A stretch of DNA of 64,000 nt from NCBI GenBank assembly GCA_964019055.1, contig OZ025224.1, positions 4,063,876-4,127,875 on the forward strand, in the 5' to 3' direction. Numbering within the stretch: the first letter of the stretch is position 1; each line of letters begins with the position of its first letter. The position numbers were made by a program, and so were the translations under genes. This stretch comes from Anthopleura xanthogrammica. Lineage: Eukaryota; Cnidaria; Anthozoa; Actiniaria; Actiniidae. The notes under the pieces were generated by a model, which saw nothing but the letters and a program-made list of their open reading frames with translations, had not been told where the DNA came from and did no database searches. Of this stretch, positions 22,836 through 34,300 are shown piece by piece.

Positions 22836-23852
22836 TCTTTGCCATTACATTTACTTACATTTGCATAAGAAGCGTTGATGTAATTGGCTCCTTCTTCATC
22901 GACGTCAACCTGCAGAAACTAGACCCTTGCTTACCCACTGGAAAAGAAACAATTCTCAAAATTGAGCTGATTCATCTAGTCTTAAGCATTTTAGTAGGCA
23001 CTGGATACAAAAGAAAGGTTTGCTTTTAGCAAGATGTTTGGAAACCTGTTTTTCCTGTTATTACAGGGTTTATTTCCAGCTGTGATTTCATCATCTTCGA
23101 CAGGAGGACACACATGTGAAAGATGCTGCATATGGAAACATCACGGCAATGATCAAATTATAACATCTAAGACATATTTGGAGCTTGAATTTTAGTCATA
23201 TATATATAGATTAAATTTGATCCTGGGGGAGGGGAAAAGCTAAAAGTAAAATTATTGTGGGCTTCAAATTTTTAATGTAAATAACTGCGATTCAAATTTA
23301 TATACTGAGTGGAATCGAGATATAATGAATATTCGTCAAGGTCACGCGTCAGCCAGATAGCCCTTTATTACCAACGTAATACACGGATCTTGAAATGCTT
23401 GATTACGAACTTATGGGAAAATCTATTGCTCCAGCCAATGTGCATCAACGTGCAAAAGTTTCATTGTACATCCGTATTCCTTTCCCTGCAAATAAAGTCT
23501 GATCGCATTAGTCAATGATAGTACAATAACAGAATCAATAGGTAACCTTAAATTCCATCTCGTATCCAGATGGGTTTTCCTTCTCGTCAACTTTAGCAAG
23601 TTTTTTCATCTCGTCTCTCAGCTGCTGTGCTCGTATTTCTGTGATTCCAAATGTTAGAAACTCGAGGATCGCCGTGTGCACAAACACGTATTGTTCCTGT
23701 TAAATTTGAAAGGGTTACGACATTTAATGGCATCCTAATATTGTTTTTAACAGTTATCGACCTTTTACTTTACTAGACATTCTATAGTTTATGAGGATTC
23801 TCCTGCAGAAGTGTTCCATCCTTCTTCTCTCTTTCCCTCCCTTCCTTATTTG

Positions 23853-23967
23853 TTTGCTTCCTTATTTGTTTGCTTCCTTGCTTCCTTCTTTGTTTGCTTC
23901 CTTATTTGTTTGCTTCCTTGCTTCCTTGCTTCCTTGCTTCCTTGCTTCCTTGCTTCCTTGCTTCCTT
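23853..23967. repeat. (cttccttg)n pyrimidine repeat, unit 1
   Basis: Interrupted array in the intron between the AGVGRTG and EQYVF exons. The unit 2 array (49523-49692) is longer and more regular. Confidence 0.9.
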
Positions 23968-24072
23968 CCTTTTTATTTCTTTCTTTCTTTTTTTCATTCC
24001 TTTTCTACATCTGCGTTTTCCTATAATATATAGGGTTCCAAACATTCTTTATGCTGATACATAATAACTCAC

Positions 24073-24208
24073 CGGTGTCTGCACCATATATGGTCTATTT
24101 TCTCTCATCATCTTAACGTAGTTAAAAATACCAATGGTTTTCTTTTCTTGTGCTTGTCTTAACATCGCATCAATTGCAAGAAAAGCTCCTGTTCGACCAA
24201 CACCGGCA
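24073..24208 (-). pseudogene. RPTP fragment: PTP signature exon
   Basis: Reads [20 protein letters not shown] then [11 protein letters not shown]. It matches unit 2 49831-49966 with one visible residue change (AID versus AVD). Splice sites are intact. Confidence 0.85.
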
Positions 24209-24700
24209 CTGGAAATGATAATAGCCAATGCCTTTTTGGCAATACTTTGCAATAATTTAAATGAAAAGAGATGCATCCGAAGTTCAATAAATTATAATGA
24301 TGAACAGTAAATATCGAAGAACAAAATCTTATTCACATTTAGATGTGAACATGTGAACACTTCCTGTTGATCCGAGGTTCTCCAGGTTTTTTGGTTTTCC
24401 TCCCTCGCATTTGCCGTGCTCTGATATAGATCAGCCAAGAAGCTGTTTCATGGTTCTATATGTGAATTAGCCATATAAGACTAGCTGACTTAGGTCAGTC
24501 CAGAGACGGTTACAGGGTTCGATCTGTAGAGTTATCCATGCCTTCACTTTGATTCGCCCAGAAGTTGTTTCAGGGTATTGATATATTTGAGCATCAATAT
24601 GGTACGTTGCTGCATGTTATACTTCAACCATTTTTCTACAGCTCTAAGGGTCTCGGCCATTATACTTTATCTGCAGTGAACAACCCAAGGACACACCATC

Positions 24701-25617
24701 GCAGATATCTGTTTATCAACCCAAGAAGTTTTAGCCAAATTTACAATCAATGATATTCTAGGCCTCATAAGTATTACTCGTTCCACTGTCAATAACAGTG
24801 AGCTCGAGGGCCACAAGTTTATTAGCCTTTGGCTATTTAGTGCCACCGACTTCCTTACTTACTCACTAATAACCTAGCTCTATGATAAACCATAAGACAA
24901 CATCCAGTACTGATTTCAAAGATAGAAAATACAACCCCGATTGGGTCCATTCGTCTATTACTCAAACATTTGCACAAGTGACACTTGTGAAAAGTAGTAG
25001 GCAGTTAATATTACTTATGTTTTATAATTATTGAATGTCAACTTAGACATGCACCTATTACCATCAAATGCTGCTGCGGATCATACCCAAGAAGCCTTAG
25101 CGGGCATCTGCTACAGGGTTCCAATCCATTCAGTACTTTTTATATAATAGGACCATTTTCAGTGATCCATGAACAAAAAGCTAAGCATGGACTATAGCCC
25201 ATGGTTTTGGTCGGACCGATTTTGGGCCATTTTAATTTACACCGTTAATTTCAAAAAGTCATTAATTACTCGTGCACAGGCCTTTGGCCGGCACGAGTCT
25301 AAAAATGCAGCGCGTATTTTTTCTTCTTCTGAATTTCCACGTCGGAAAAGTGCAGTCGAGAGGGATCCCTGTGGTTTTATACTTTTGGGCTTTTTTTGTA
25401 AAAGGAAAGGTTACCTAGGTAACTTCAAGATGGTGGACAGTTTGAAATATTTCATCGCTACAATATGTGCAAGTTTTCATTCAAATTTTCGAGAACTTAA
25501 AGAGATATTTAGCAGAAAATTCACGAAAAGGGATTCTACATCCACTTCCAAATAAGGTAATCTTCCCAAATATGGATTAACGTGCGAACGACAATGTTAT
25601 TGATGTGAAAGTTTGAT
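24701..25617. other. Unique spacer between the duplicated units
   Basis: About 0.9 kb with no counterpart in either unit. A 128-codon plus-strand frame (25169-25555) includes MVDSLKYFIATICASF in a fair start context (caagATGG). No domain is recognised and the surrounding ggcctttggccgg motif looks repetitive, so it is not called a gene. Confidence 0.45.
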
Positions 25618-26982
25618 GATAGTGTGTGATATATTCTTTAGAATTTGACTAAAGCCCATGGAATTTTTTAGTGTTTCAATTGTTTGAAAATGCGTACATT
25701 CCTTAAATTACCGTGAGCTGTAGTCAAATTCTAAAGAATATATTACACACTATCGAAGCTGAGGTTGATCGACGAGAACCGTAAAATAGTCTATTAAGTT
25801 TACTATATGTCTTCCCATATTTGCATCACATTTGCACCAAGCGAAGAGAAATGGATCGGATTTTTCGTTCAGTGTAAATATCTCAGAAGAACATTTCAGA
25901 ACACTTGAAAATTATCGATTTATTTCAATACGTATAAATATGGAGAGTACGTGCACATCCTTTGAACTTGTCTGAGTTCAATACACTGAATACGCAGTAT
26001 ACATTGTGGTCTAGCGAACATCTAGCGAACACACCATGTTAATGCTAGACTGGCTATAACAGTTAGCTCACTACCGTATCTTCTGTTTTGGATGATGTAA
26101 ATGTGTAATTGCATGTAGACTTCGAAACTGTTAGCAAATAAATTGATTAGCTGAGACCCCGGGTCTAGCTTTACTGAACAACCATATTGCTGGTTAGCAA
26201 TCATTCCCAAGAGAATAAAATAACAAAAGACATGGCGGCCATGTTGGATGATATCACAAAAGAGACTAATCTTTTCATAAATTCATCCAACATGGCGGCT
26301 ATGAAAACCATCAATATGACAAATGAACATATGACATATGATTCTTTTGAAATTTCTTGATTGGAAAGAAAGTGAAAACAATAAACCTTTCCCTAATTCG
26401 CTTAAATGACTATAGAACAAAATATTCAAGTCAAGACTGGGGTTTTCTATCCATAAATTCAAGCCTAGCCTTAAATCTATTGTTCTGTGGCCATGGCGTT
26501 AAAAGCGGAAAATAAGTAAAGAAGTTTTACTATCTTAAAGTGAGAATATGTATGTTATCTATATGCTAGCGCTGTGTTGATTTGTGGTAAACGTTCCAGA
26601 CTTTATACCTTGTTGTATTTCCTTAACCTGTGTATAAAAAAAGTATAAATATATCAGATTATAGACCCCTTTCAATTCCCTAAGAATTGGAACCTATTGT
26701 TTTGTCCTGCAAATTGAGCTGCATTCCCACGTGCTGCAATTGGTTTATTGTCAGTTTAAAATTGTTGATTGTAACCAGCTGAGCGGCACTCAATTTTCTA
26801 ACCAATCACAGTCCGTTGGGATTTTTTAAGGCCGGCCCCTAAAAACCATTCGAGTGCTTGATACGTTGATTCGAATGTGTTTGATACGAGTGATGCACAA
26901 ACGTCAAAGATTAGTGAATTCAGCCTTCATCTCTCTCTCTCTCTCTAGTTGGGTTCCCTGTGGTATTGATATGCAGATTCAC

Positions 26983-27095
26983 TTACTTTCTTATAATCAT
27001 GATAATCAGGACGATGAAAATGATGATCATAATGATGAGTACTGCCATGATGACGAAAAGCAGGTATGTCATCAGAACTGTGCGGCGTTCTTGTT
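26983..27095 (-). CDS. Calx copy 2 exon 8: transmembrane segment
   Basis: Same protein as copy 1 exon 8, with the same TAA inside the GTAAGT donor (spliced exon end 26987). Confidence 0.78.
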
Positions 27096-28611
27096 CTAAA
27101 TATAACAAAATATAGAAATTTTTTCATGGTCAAATTGTTTGGACGAACGGATGGATGGATGGATGGAGGGATCGATCGATCGATGCACGGATGAATGAAT
27201 GCAATAAAAGAACAGTTATTTGGGTCTACTCAATATTATCAATCAAAAATCTAACCTGCTTCTATTTGCTTCTGTTGCTTTTGATGAATTTCTGTGGAAC
27301 AAAATTAAATTTTACTAGATTAAAAGCTCATGCCCCCTCACTTAAAAATTCGAATGTAAAAGTATGATGGAGGGGATTACATTACCTTCATAATATCATG
27401 ATGGGATCCCTTGTTTCCTGAGGGATGTTTAAGGTCTAACATCCCCCTGGATGAATAGTGCTGAGGGATATTTAGACTAAAATTTAGACTAAATATCCCT
27501 CATGAATACAATAATGAGGGATATTCAATCTAAACATCCTTCATCACTATTCATGAGGCATGGTCCCTCGTATGACGATCACCGGGACCATGGCTGAGTT
27601 GCATTGACCCAACAGATAATTTTGAGCAATGACTCTGCACTAAACACTATTCAACACCCCAGCACTTGCGGGACCAATTGAGCAATCTTTGACATGCGTT
27701 GACTAGATCGGGAATTTTTCTTACTATTTGTGGCGTAATCAAGACGGTTTGAAAACACTTCATTAATACCGATCTAGGCCAACCAAAGTGAATTAGAATA
27801 AAGTACCACGAATGAATGAATGAATGCTGGTTCAATTCGCCATTGTCGCATTTAACAAAGGTAAATTCCCTAAAGTATGCCGCATATCAACAGCTTTGTA
27901 AAACTTTGTAATTTATGCATCGTACGAAAGCCAACATATTTCCTAAGAGCAGTTTTATTCCTCGGTAATCATAATATTACAAACTAATAGCATGACATTT
28001 CGGGTGATTAGTGATTAAATGTCCCCTCAAGCCTCGGGAGGTTTAGTTAAAGTCCCTCCACCTACGGCGTCGGGACTTCAACAAAACCTCCCTCGGCTTT
28101 CGGGGATATTTAATCAGTAATCACCCTCAAGTCATGCTATTATGATAATAATATCATGATGGGATCCATTGTTTCTAGAGTGTTGTTTTTACGCTCTATA
28201 ACATCCCTCTGGATGAATAGTGATGAGGGATATAAATTTAGTCTAAATATCCTTCATAAATATAATCATGCTCCATCACATAACAATCACCGAGGGGGCC
28301 GTCAAGGGGGGCATCAAGAGGGCCGTATGTTAGATAACCTTTATAGCTGTTAATACGTATTTTCCCTCGTAAAAATAAAGTTTAATCACCGGCTGGATCG
28401 CATTGACCCAATAGGAGGCTTTGGAGCAATGACTCTGTACAAAACACTAGTCAACACCACAACACTTGTGGGAACCATTAAGTAATCTTTGCGCATGCGT
28501 TGACTATATCAAGAATTTTTCTTGTCATTTGTAACGTATGACGGTTTGAAAAAGACTGTCATTAATAAGGCTTTAGGCCAACCAAAGTGAATTAGAATAC
28601 AGCACCACGAA

Positions 28612-28920
28612 TTTATTTATTTATAATGATATTTTAACAGGATGCTCCTTCACTTTAGTGATTTTCGAGAAGGTCCTGGAAAACTAATTTTTATGCATCA
28701 TATAATGGAGTTGAAAAGTAGAAGGCAAATTATTGATACAAAATGAGAAAAATTACAATTATGCAAAAATGTAAAAAAATTAAAATAGCATACTTAAATA
28801 GTTCATTCAGAAAAGATAGACTTAAATTGAGAAATGTTTGAAGATTGTTTAACAACGTCACTTAGATTGTTCCTTTCTTTAATGGCATGATAGGACAGGC
28901 TTTGCTTCCATGCCTTGTGT
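28612..28920 (-). mobile_element. LINE 3'-end remnant, unit 2
   Basis: Counterpart of 10131-10440, with a shorter (TAAA)n tail at 28612-28624. Confidence 0.6.
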
Positions 28921-29429
28921 TGTATAAAAACAATAAACAATACGGCTTATAGCGAACTTTAGTCGACCCACTATTTTATAGTATCGCGATTCTCCTATAA
29001 GTTTGATTGGGAGAGAGCCGCCAATATAAACCCGTATTGTCAGCTCAAAATCGCAATAAGTTATAAATATCAAATTGTACGATTTCTTTCCATTTTTTTC
29101 TCATTACTCCAAAGTAATATTAATGTACCAACAGCTTTAGATAAAATTAGGAACTCGAAACAGGTAAATTGACTCCTTTTCCAAGACGTTACTAAATTCT
29201 TTTGATTTTGCAAAATTTCTATGCTTCAAAACTTCAACTTCGATTCAAACACGGATCCGGACACTCATTATTGATCACTTGACAAGTTCGTGAGAAGGGG
29301 GTCGGGGGGGGGGGGGTCGGGGGGGGGAGAGGTATTTACCGGTACCCGCAACCTAAGTCAATACATTGAGGTCACTCTTTTTGACCATTGTGTAATCTTG
29401 TTATTTATACATATGAGTCTAATGACACA

Positions 29430-29597
29430 AATAGCCCACTTTCGATATTTTGGTTGAGTGATCACGCACAAAGTAATTCAAAACGTAGCTCTGGGGAAAC
29501 AATGGAAGAATCCTAATATATTCTTTTGTTTCCCCGGAGCCTCGTCTTAAATTGCTTTGTGCGTGATCACTCAACCAGAATATCGAAAGTGGGCTAT
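29430..29597. mobile_element. Hairpin MITE, unit 2 copy
   Basis: Counterpart of 10949-11124. The right end marks the empty site of the family B MITE. Confidence 0.75.
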
Positions 29598-29625
29598 TCG
29601 AAAGTATATTATTTGTTCAACTTAC

Positions 29626-29870
29626 CATTATCAATTCTATCTTTAATGCGAATCACAGCCAGACTTTTCTTGCCAATGATAGTGGTGCTCGTATCAAGGG
29701 CTTCGATGCCAATGAAAAAGGATTCAGTGCTTTCAAAGATACCATCGTTCTTGATCGTCACATTAAAAATTAATTCAGATACGTCTTTTGGGAAAGTTAT
29801 GACTGTACCATGGCGATCTTCATAATCTACATTCTTTATTGCCGTGTTGTAATTTTCATTCATGGTCATT
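29626..29870 (-). CDS. Calx copy 2 exon 7: Calx-beta domain 3, second half
   Basis: Same length and same translated protein as copy 1 exon 7 (11448-11692), with the same splice sites. Confidence 0.88.
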
Positions 29871-29969
29871 CTGACAAAAATGAAGACAAGCAACTTAAGA
29901 GGGTTATTTTTACTTGTTTGGGAAAAGCTGATAGAAAATATTTTTATGCTTGCAGCAGCGGATCCAGGA

Positions 29970-30110
29970 CAAGCAGGCAAGCAGGCAAGCAGGCAAGCAG
30001 GCAAGCAGGCAAGCAGGCAAGCAGGCAAGCAGGCAAGCAGGCCTTTACCTCTCTTCCTTCCTTCCTTCCTTCGTTCTTTCCTTCCTTCCTACATTCCTTC
30101 CTTTTATTTA
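29970..30110. repeat. (aggcaagc)n then (cttc)n, unit 2
   Basis: About nine 8 bp units to 30042, joined directly to a cttc-rich stretch. The join is the scar of the roughly 970 bp deletion that removed exon 6. Confidence 0.9.
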
Positions 30111-30205
30111 TTCGTACTTTCTATCACGATGTATTCTGGTAATGGTAGTAAAATCACGCCAATATGCAAACATCCTATTTTTTAATCAATAACCAAACTA
30201 CTTAC

Positions 30206-30438
30206 CCTTGTCATCATTAAGAATGCAAATCATGGACTGTCTACTAAACACGACATCGGGATTTGTTGAATCCAATGACATGTTGAAGCACTTTGTGTAT
30301 TCCACGATGTCGTTATCTATTATAGCAACTGCATCGGCTTTTATTTTTGTGTATTGTGGGTAGGTGAATGTTATGTTTTTGCTGATATTTTGGTAGTCTG
30401 TGTTGATGGTTGCATTTCCTATTCCTTGGGTAAAGTAC
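30206..30438 (-). CDS. Calx copy 2 exon 5: Calx-beta domain 2, second half
   Basis: Acceptor tttctaag, donor GTAAGT, 233 bases, phase 2 to 1. Reads YFTQGIGNATINTDYQNISK through CFNMSLDSTNPDVVFSRQSM to ICILNDDKG. It is the complete version of the exon truncated in copy 1. Confidence 0.9.
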
Positions 30439-30572
30439 CTTAGAAAATAAAGATCAAGAAGAAACTTTAGTTAAGATTTATTCTCTCCATTAACGTTGCT
30501 TTGACCTTCTCTTCCTCCCTCCCTTCTATGAATTAATTCTTGCTTTCTTATAGTTACCTCTCTCCACCCACC

Positions 30573-30846
30573 CATTTATCCATCCATCCATCCATTCGTT
30601 TATCCATCCATCCATCCATCCATCCATCCATCCATCCATCCATCCATCCATCCATCCATCCATCCATCCATCCATCCATCCATCCATCCATCCATCCATC
30701 CATCCATCCATCCATCCATCCATCCATCAATACCTCCCTCCCTCCCTCCCTCCCTCCATCCAACCATCCATCCATCCATCCATCCATCGATTCATCCATC
30801 GATTCATCCATCTATCCATCCATCCATCCATCCATCCATCCATCCG
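30573..30846. repeat. (catc)n array, unit 2
   Basis: Tetranucleotide array with a few variants. It ends 18 bp before the BEL insertion. The orthologous array in unit 1 has an 8 bp period. Confidence 0.95.
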
Positions 30847-30864
30847 TACATCCGTCCCTCTTTC

Positions 30865-31314
30865 TGTTATAGCTTATGCATAATCGGCGCCTGCATAGGA
30901 AAATTGGGGTGCCTGTGTTAGAGAGAGAGAGAGAGACTAGGACTATAAAAACACGAGGTTTAACTGCGAGCGAGGAGAGTCAGTTGTTTTTCTACGAAGT
31001 ATGTACTAATAGAAGATCCTTATCCCCTGGACACGCGCTACATATGTAAGTTCGTACATTTTCTAGTTTATAGTTTCATATACTCGTAGTGACCGTATAT
31101 TTTTCTGTTCCTAGCGAATCGTGAATCGTGAATCGTGAATCATGAATCGTGAATCGTATTACACCGTGATTAATAGAGAATTGTGTAACCGCGAAGTCGA
31201 TTATTGGTCGCTGAACTTGAACTCCGTATATTGACATTGAAACGAAAATAAAAGAATTGACTATATACGCATCTCGATATCTAGTCCTTGGGATAGAGCT
31301 TGAAAGCCACTACA
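30865..31314 (+). repeat. 5' LTR of BEL/Pao element
   Basis: 450 bp, TG…CA. It holds a (ga)n stretch, tataaaa near 30947-30955 as a plausible promoter element, six tandem copies of gaatcgt around 31116-31155 (one varied), and aataaa near 31247 as a possible polyadenylation signal. Confidence 0.95.
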
Positions 31315-31321
31315 ATTCGAT

Positions 31322-34300
31322 ATGTGGTCAAATCTTAACGAACATTTAGAACAACAACACAACATGAACGCCGAAGGAAATCCGAACTTGAGTATCCGCG
31401 AACAACAACAACAGGAGAGAATCTTGGAACTAGAGAAACAGCTTGAAAACATGATGAAAGGTCCCACTGAATATGGAAAACAAATCGAACGAGAATTGGA
31501 ACCTGAATATCGAAGAAGCCGAAGAATTATTAGAGAAAATATGCAAGATTTCGAAGGCCGCAAGGCGGAAGAGATCATACGAAGACGAAATTCCTTATCG
31601 GGATACTTATCTCACCTGTCAAGGCTCATCAACCTAATTAGAGAGGTGGAACAATGCATCGAGGCTGAAAAAATTGCCGATTATTTGAAGAAACTGAAAT
31701 TTGCATTTGAATTATACAGAAATGAATACAGTGTTTACATCGAAGAAGATGTAAGTGAATCAGAACTTTATCGAGTGAAACAACAACATGAGCAAGCTAA
31801 AGACAATTACCATCAGTGCGCTTTTGCCGCCTGTGAGCGTTTGAGACATATCCAACAATTCGAAGATGATGGATCCCAGTCAACTCGCCGACAAAGAGAT
31901 GATGAGGTAATTAGCCGATATTCCTACGCACAGGGGTCTACTAAGTCGAAAAATAGATCGTTGAGCTCTTCGAAGAAACGAGAACTCCAGAGGACCGCGG
32001 AATTGAAGAAAATGATTGCAGAACAGGCTGAAGAAGTAGCGAAATTGGAAGCGGAAATGGAAAAGCGGAAGATCGACATTGAATTGGAGAAACAAAAGAC
32101 GGTTAGAAAGCTGAGATTTGAGGCCGACATAGCCCAAAAGGAAGCCGAATTGTTGTCGGATAACGAAGAGTTCGACCAAGACATACCACGTGGCCCCTAC
32201 ATTTACGCGAGCACTCCATTGACAAGAGATGAACAGACTAACTCCTGGGTTATGAAGGAAGCCGCAAACATTCACAAACTGGATGAACGCGAAGAGAGAA
32301 CAAGAAGAGAACATCACGACTATTATCTTCAAGAATCTGCGCACTTCAAGAATTACGATGAGTATCGAGAAGACTCACCACGCCCCAAGAGGTACTACAG
32401 GGATTCAGAAGGCGCTGAGAATAACCACTCCCAAAGTCCCATGACTGACGGAAGACGCCATCCTCCTGAGCGATCTCGAAAAGAAGAATCCATCTTGCAA
32501 GAAACTACAACCCACAATGCAATTATGCTGAAGTTGAACATGTTGCAAGCCATGCAGCCTGTAAAGTTCTCCGAAGACGCTGACGACTTTCCCAGTCTCA
32601 GAAATCGTCTCAGAGACAATCTAGAAGACGGATTACTGACCAATGGACAAAAGATGGAGTTCTTACCGAAGTTTGTCTGCGGAGAAGCATATGAAGTAGT
32701 CCAACGAGCGTCTGGATGCAAGTACGACGATGTGGTAAAGCTGTTAGAGGAACGATACGGACACCCATCCGCGATTGCTGCCGCATGCATCGAAAAACTG
32801 ACCGTTGGTCCGAAGTTAGCCCATGATGACAACAAAGGATTACGTAACTTTGCAGAACAACTTGAATCAGCATCGAAGAAGCTGGGAGGAGAATATGAAG
32901 TCGAAGCAAGCACGACGTCGAACCTGAAGCTGATTGTAAGTAGATTGCCAAACTACCTATCAGCAAGGTGGGGAGATACCCTGTACTCCATCAGAGAGAA
33001 AGGCAGGTCACCGAAGTTGAAGGACCTTGCCGCACTTGTGAAAAGACAAGCAGCAATCAAGAACGATCCCGCCTTTGTCACTCCAACGTCATCACGGAAC
33101 AGTGAATCGAAAACGAACACTGCTAGACCAATGAGATTCACTCACAAGGTAATGAAAGCTCAACCTCTGCTGAAAACCGCCACCTTCACGACCGACGTCA
33201 AACCTAGAGAAGCATATCATGCCGGTAGAAAAACAGAAAACGCAAGTACACCGGGTCGCTGTGTCTGCTGCTCTGGAAGCCATGACCTTCTACATTGTAT
33301 GCAGTTCGCAAGTAAAGACATCGCCGAAAGATGGAACATCGTGAAGAACAATAAACTATGTCATGTTTGTTTGAAAGCGGGACACTTGAGAACACAATGC
33401 AGATCGAACGAGAACTGTGGATGCGGAAGTGAGCGACGCCACCACAAGCTGCTACACAACCCTCCCAGACCGAAAGCAGCTCCAGTCGACAAGAAAGCTG
33501 AAGAAAGGGAACACGAAAAGACCGCACAAAGAAAGGATCCACCGAGCAACGACCAGAAGCCTGCTCCTGAACAGAGGAAAACCGACCAGTACGCAACCAA
33601 CGTAGGGAATACAGAAAAAAGTATTCTTCTGCATGTGGTACCGATAAAGATCTCCGCGCCGGAAGGAAGTGCGATAACGACGTATGGACTCTTGGACAAC
33701 GGGTCCCGCGCCACGGTAGTCGATGCCGAAGTGGCAAAGATTATAGGACTCAAAGGAAGAAAGGAAAGAATATCGGTCAACACACTGATGAATAAAGAAG
33801 AAGAAGAGTTCCAACTGGCTGAGTTCCAGATACAGTCTGCCGATGGCGAAGGACAACCAATCACGGTCGAGGAAGGGTTGATATCACAAAAATTCAACAT
33901 TTCTGAAGACCTCTTGCCTTCCAATATTAACAGAAACGCGTACCCTCATCTGGTAGACATTGAAGTACCGGAAGTAGAAATCCCACGGGTATCTGTGCTG
34001 ATTGGCAAGGATGTCGACGAAGCACACGAGGTACTTGAAGCACGAAAATCTGATGAATCTACCTGTAAGCTCCAGGCGCAGAGAGGGCCCCTCGGCTGGG
34101 TCGTTACGGGTACCATTGAAGAAAAACCAAAACGAAAGAAACTTGACTTGAACTTTACTGACATAGAAAACCTGAAGTTGCGTGAACAGATAGAAAGATT
34201 CTGGAAGATAGATGACTACGGAACGAGGCAAAGTGTCAAAGAACAAGAGGTGCTTTCGAGAGAAGATATGAGAGCAGTAGCGAAGCTTGAAGAGACAACA

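Larger units (their letters stand above)
20610..24699 (-). pseudogene. RPTP 3' fragment (unit 1), degenerate
   Basis: Colinear remnants of the RPTP gene's second half. The last 29 bases of the WPD-loop exon remain (24671-24699) but its donor GT is now AT. The AGVGRTG exon (24073-24208) and the EQYVF exon (23547-23696) are intact. The first D2 exon (22859-22937) is 79 instead of 77 bases, shifting the frame and creating TAG just upstream of VDVDEEG. The next D2 exon (21057-21191) is intact, but the three following D2 exons (unit 2 46202-47003) are deleted between about 21050 and 21051. The last exon (20776 downward) remains and runs into the neighbouring repeat. It has no 5' part of its own, so it is a non-functional by-product of the duplication. 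Confidence 0.85.

Noticed and set aside
25169..25555. 128-codon plus-strand frame in the spacer
   Set aside because: No motif, no splice support, and the start region looks repetitive.
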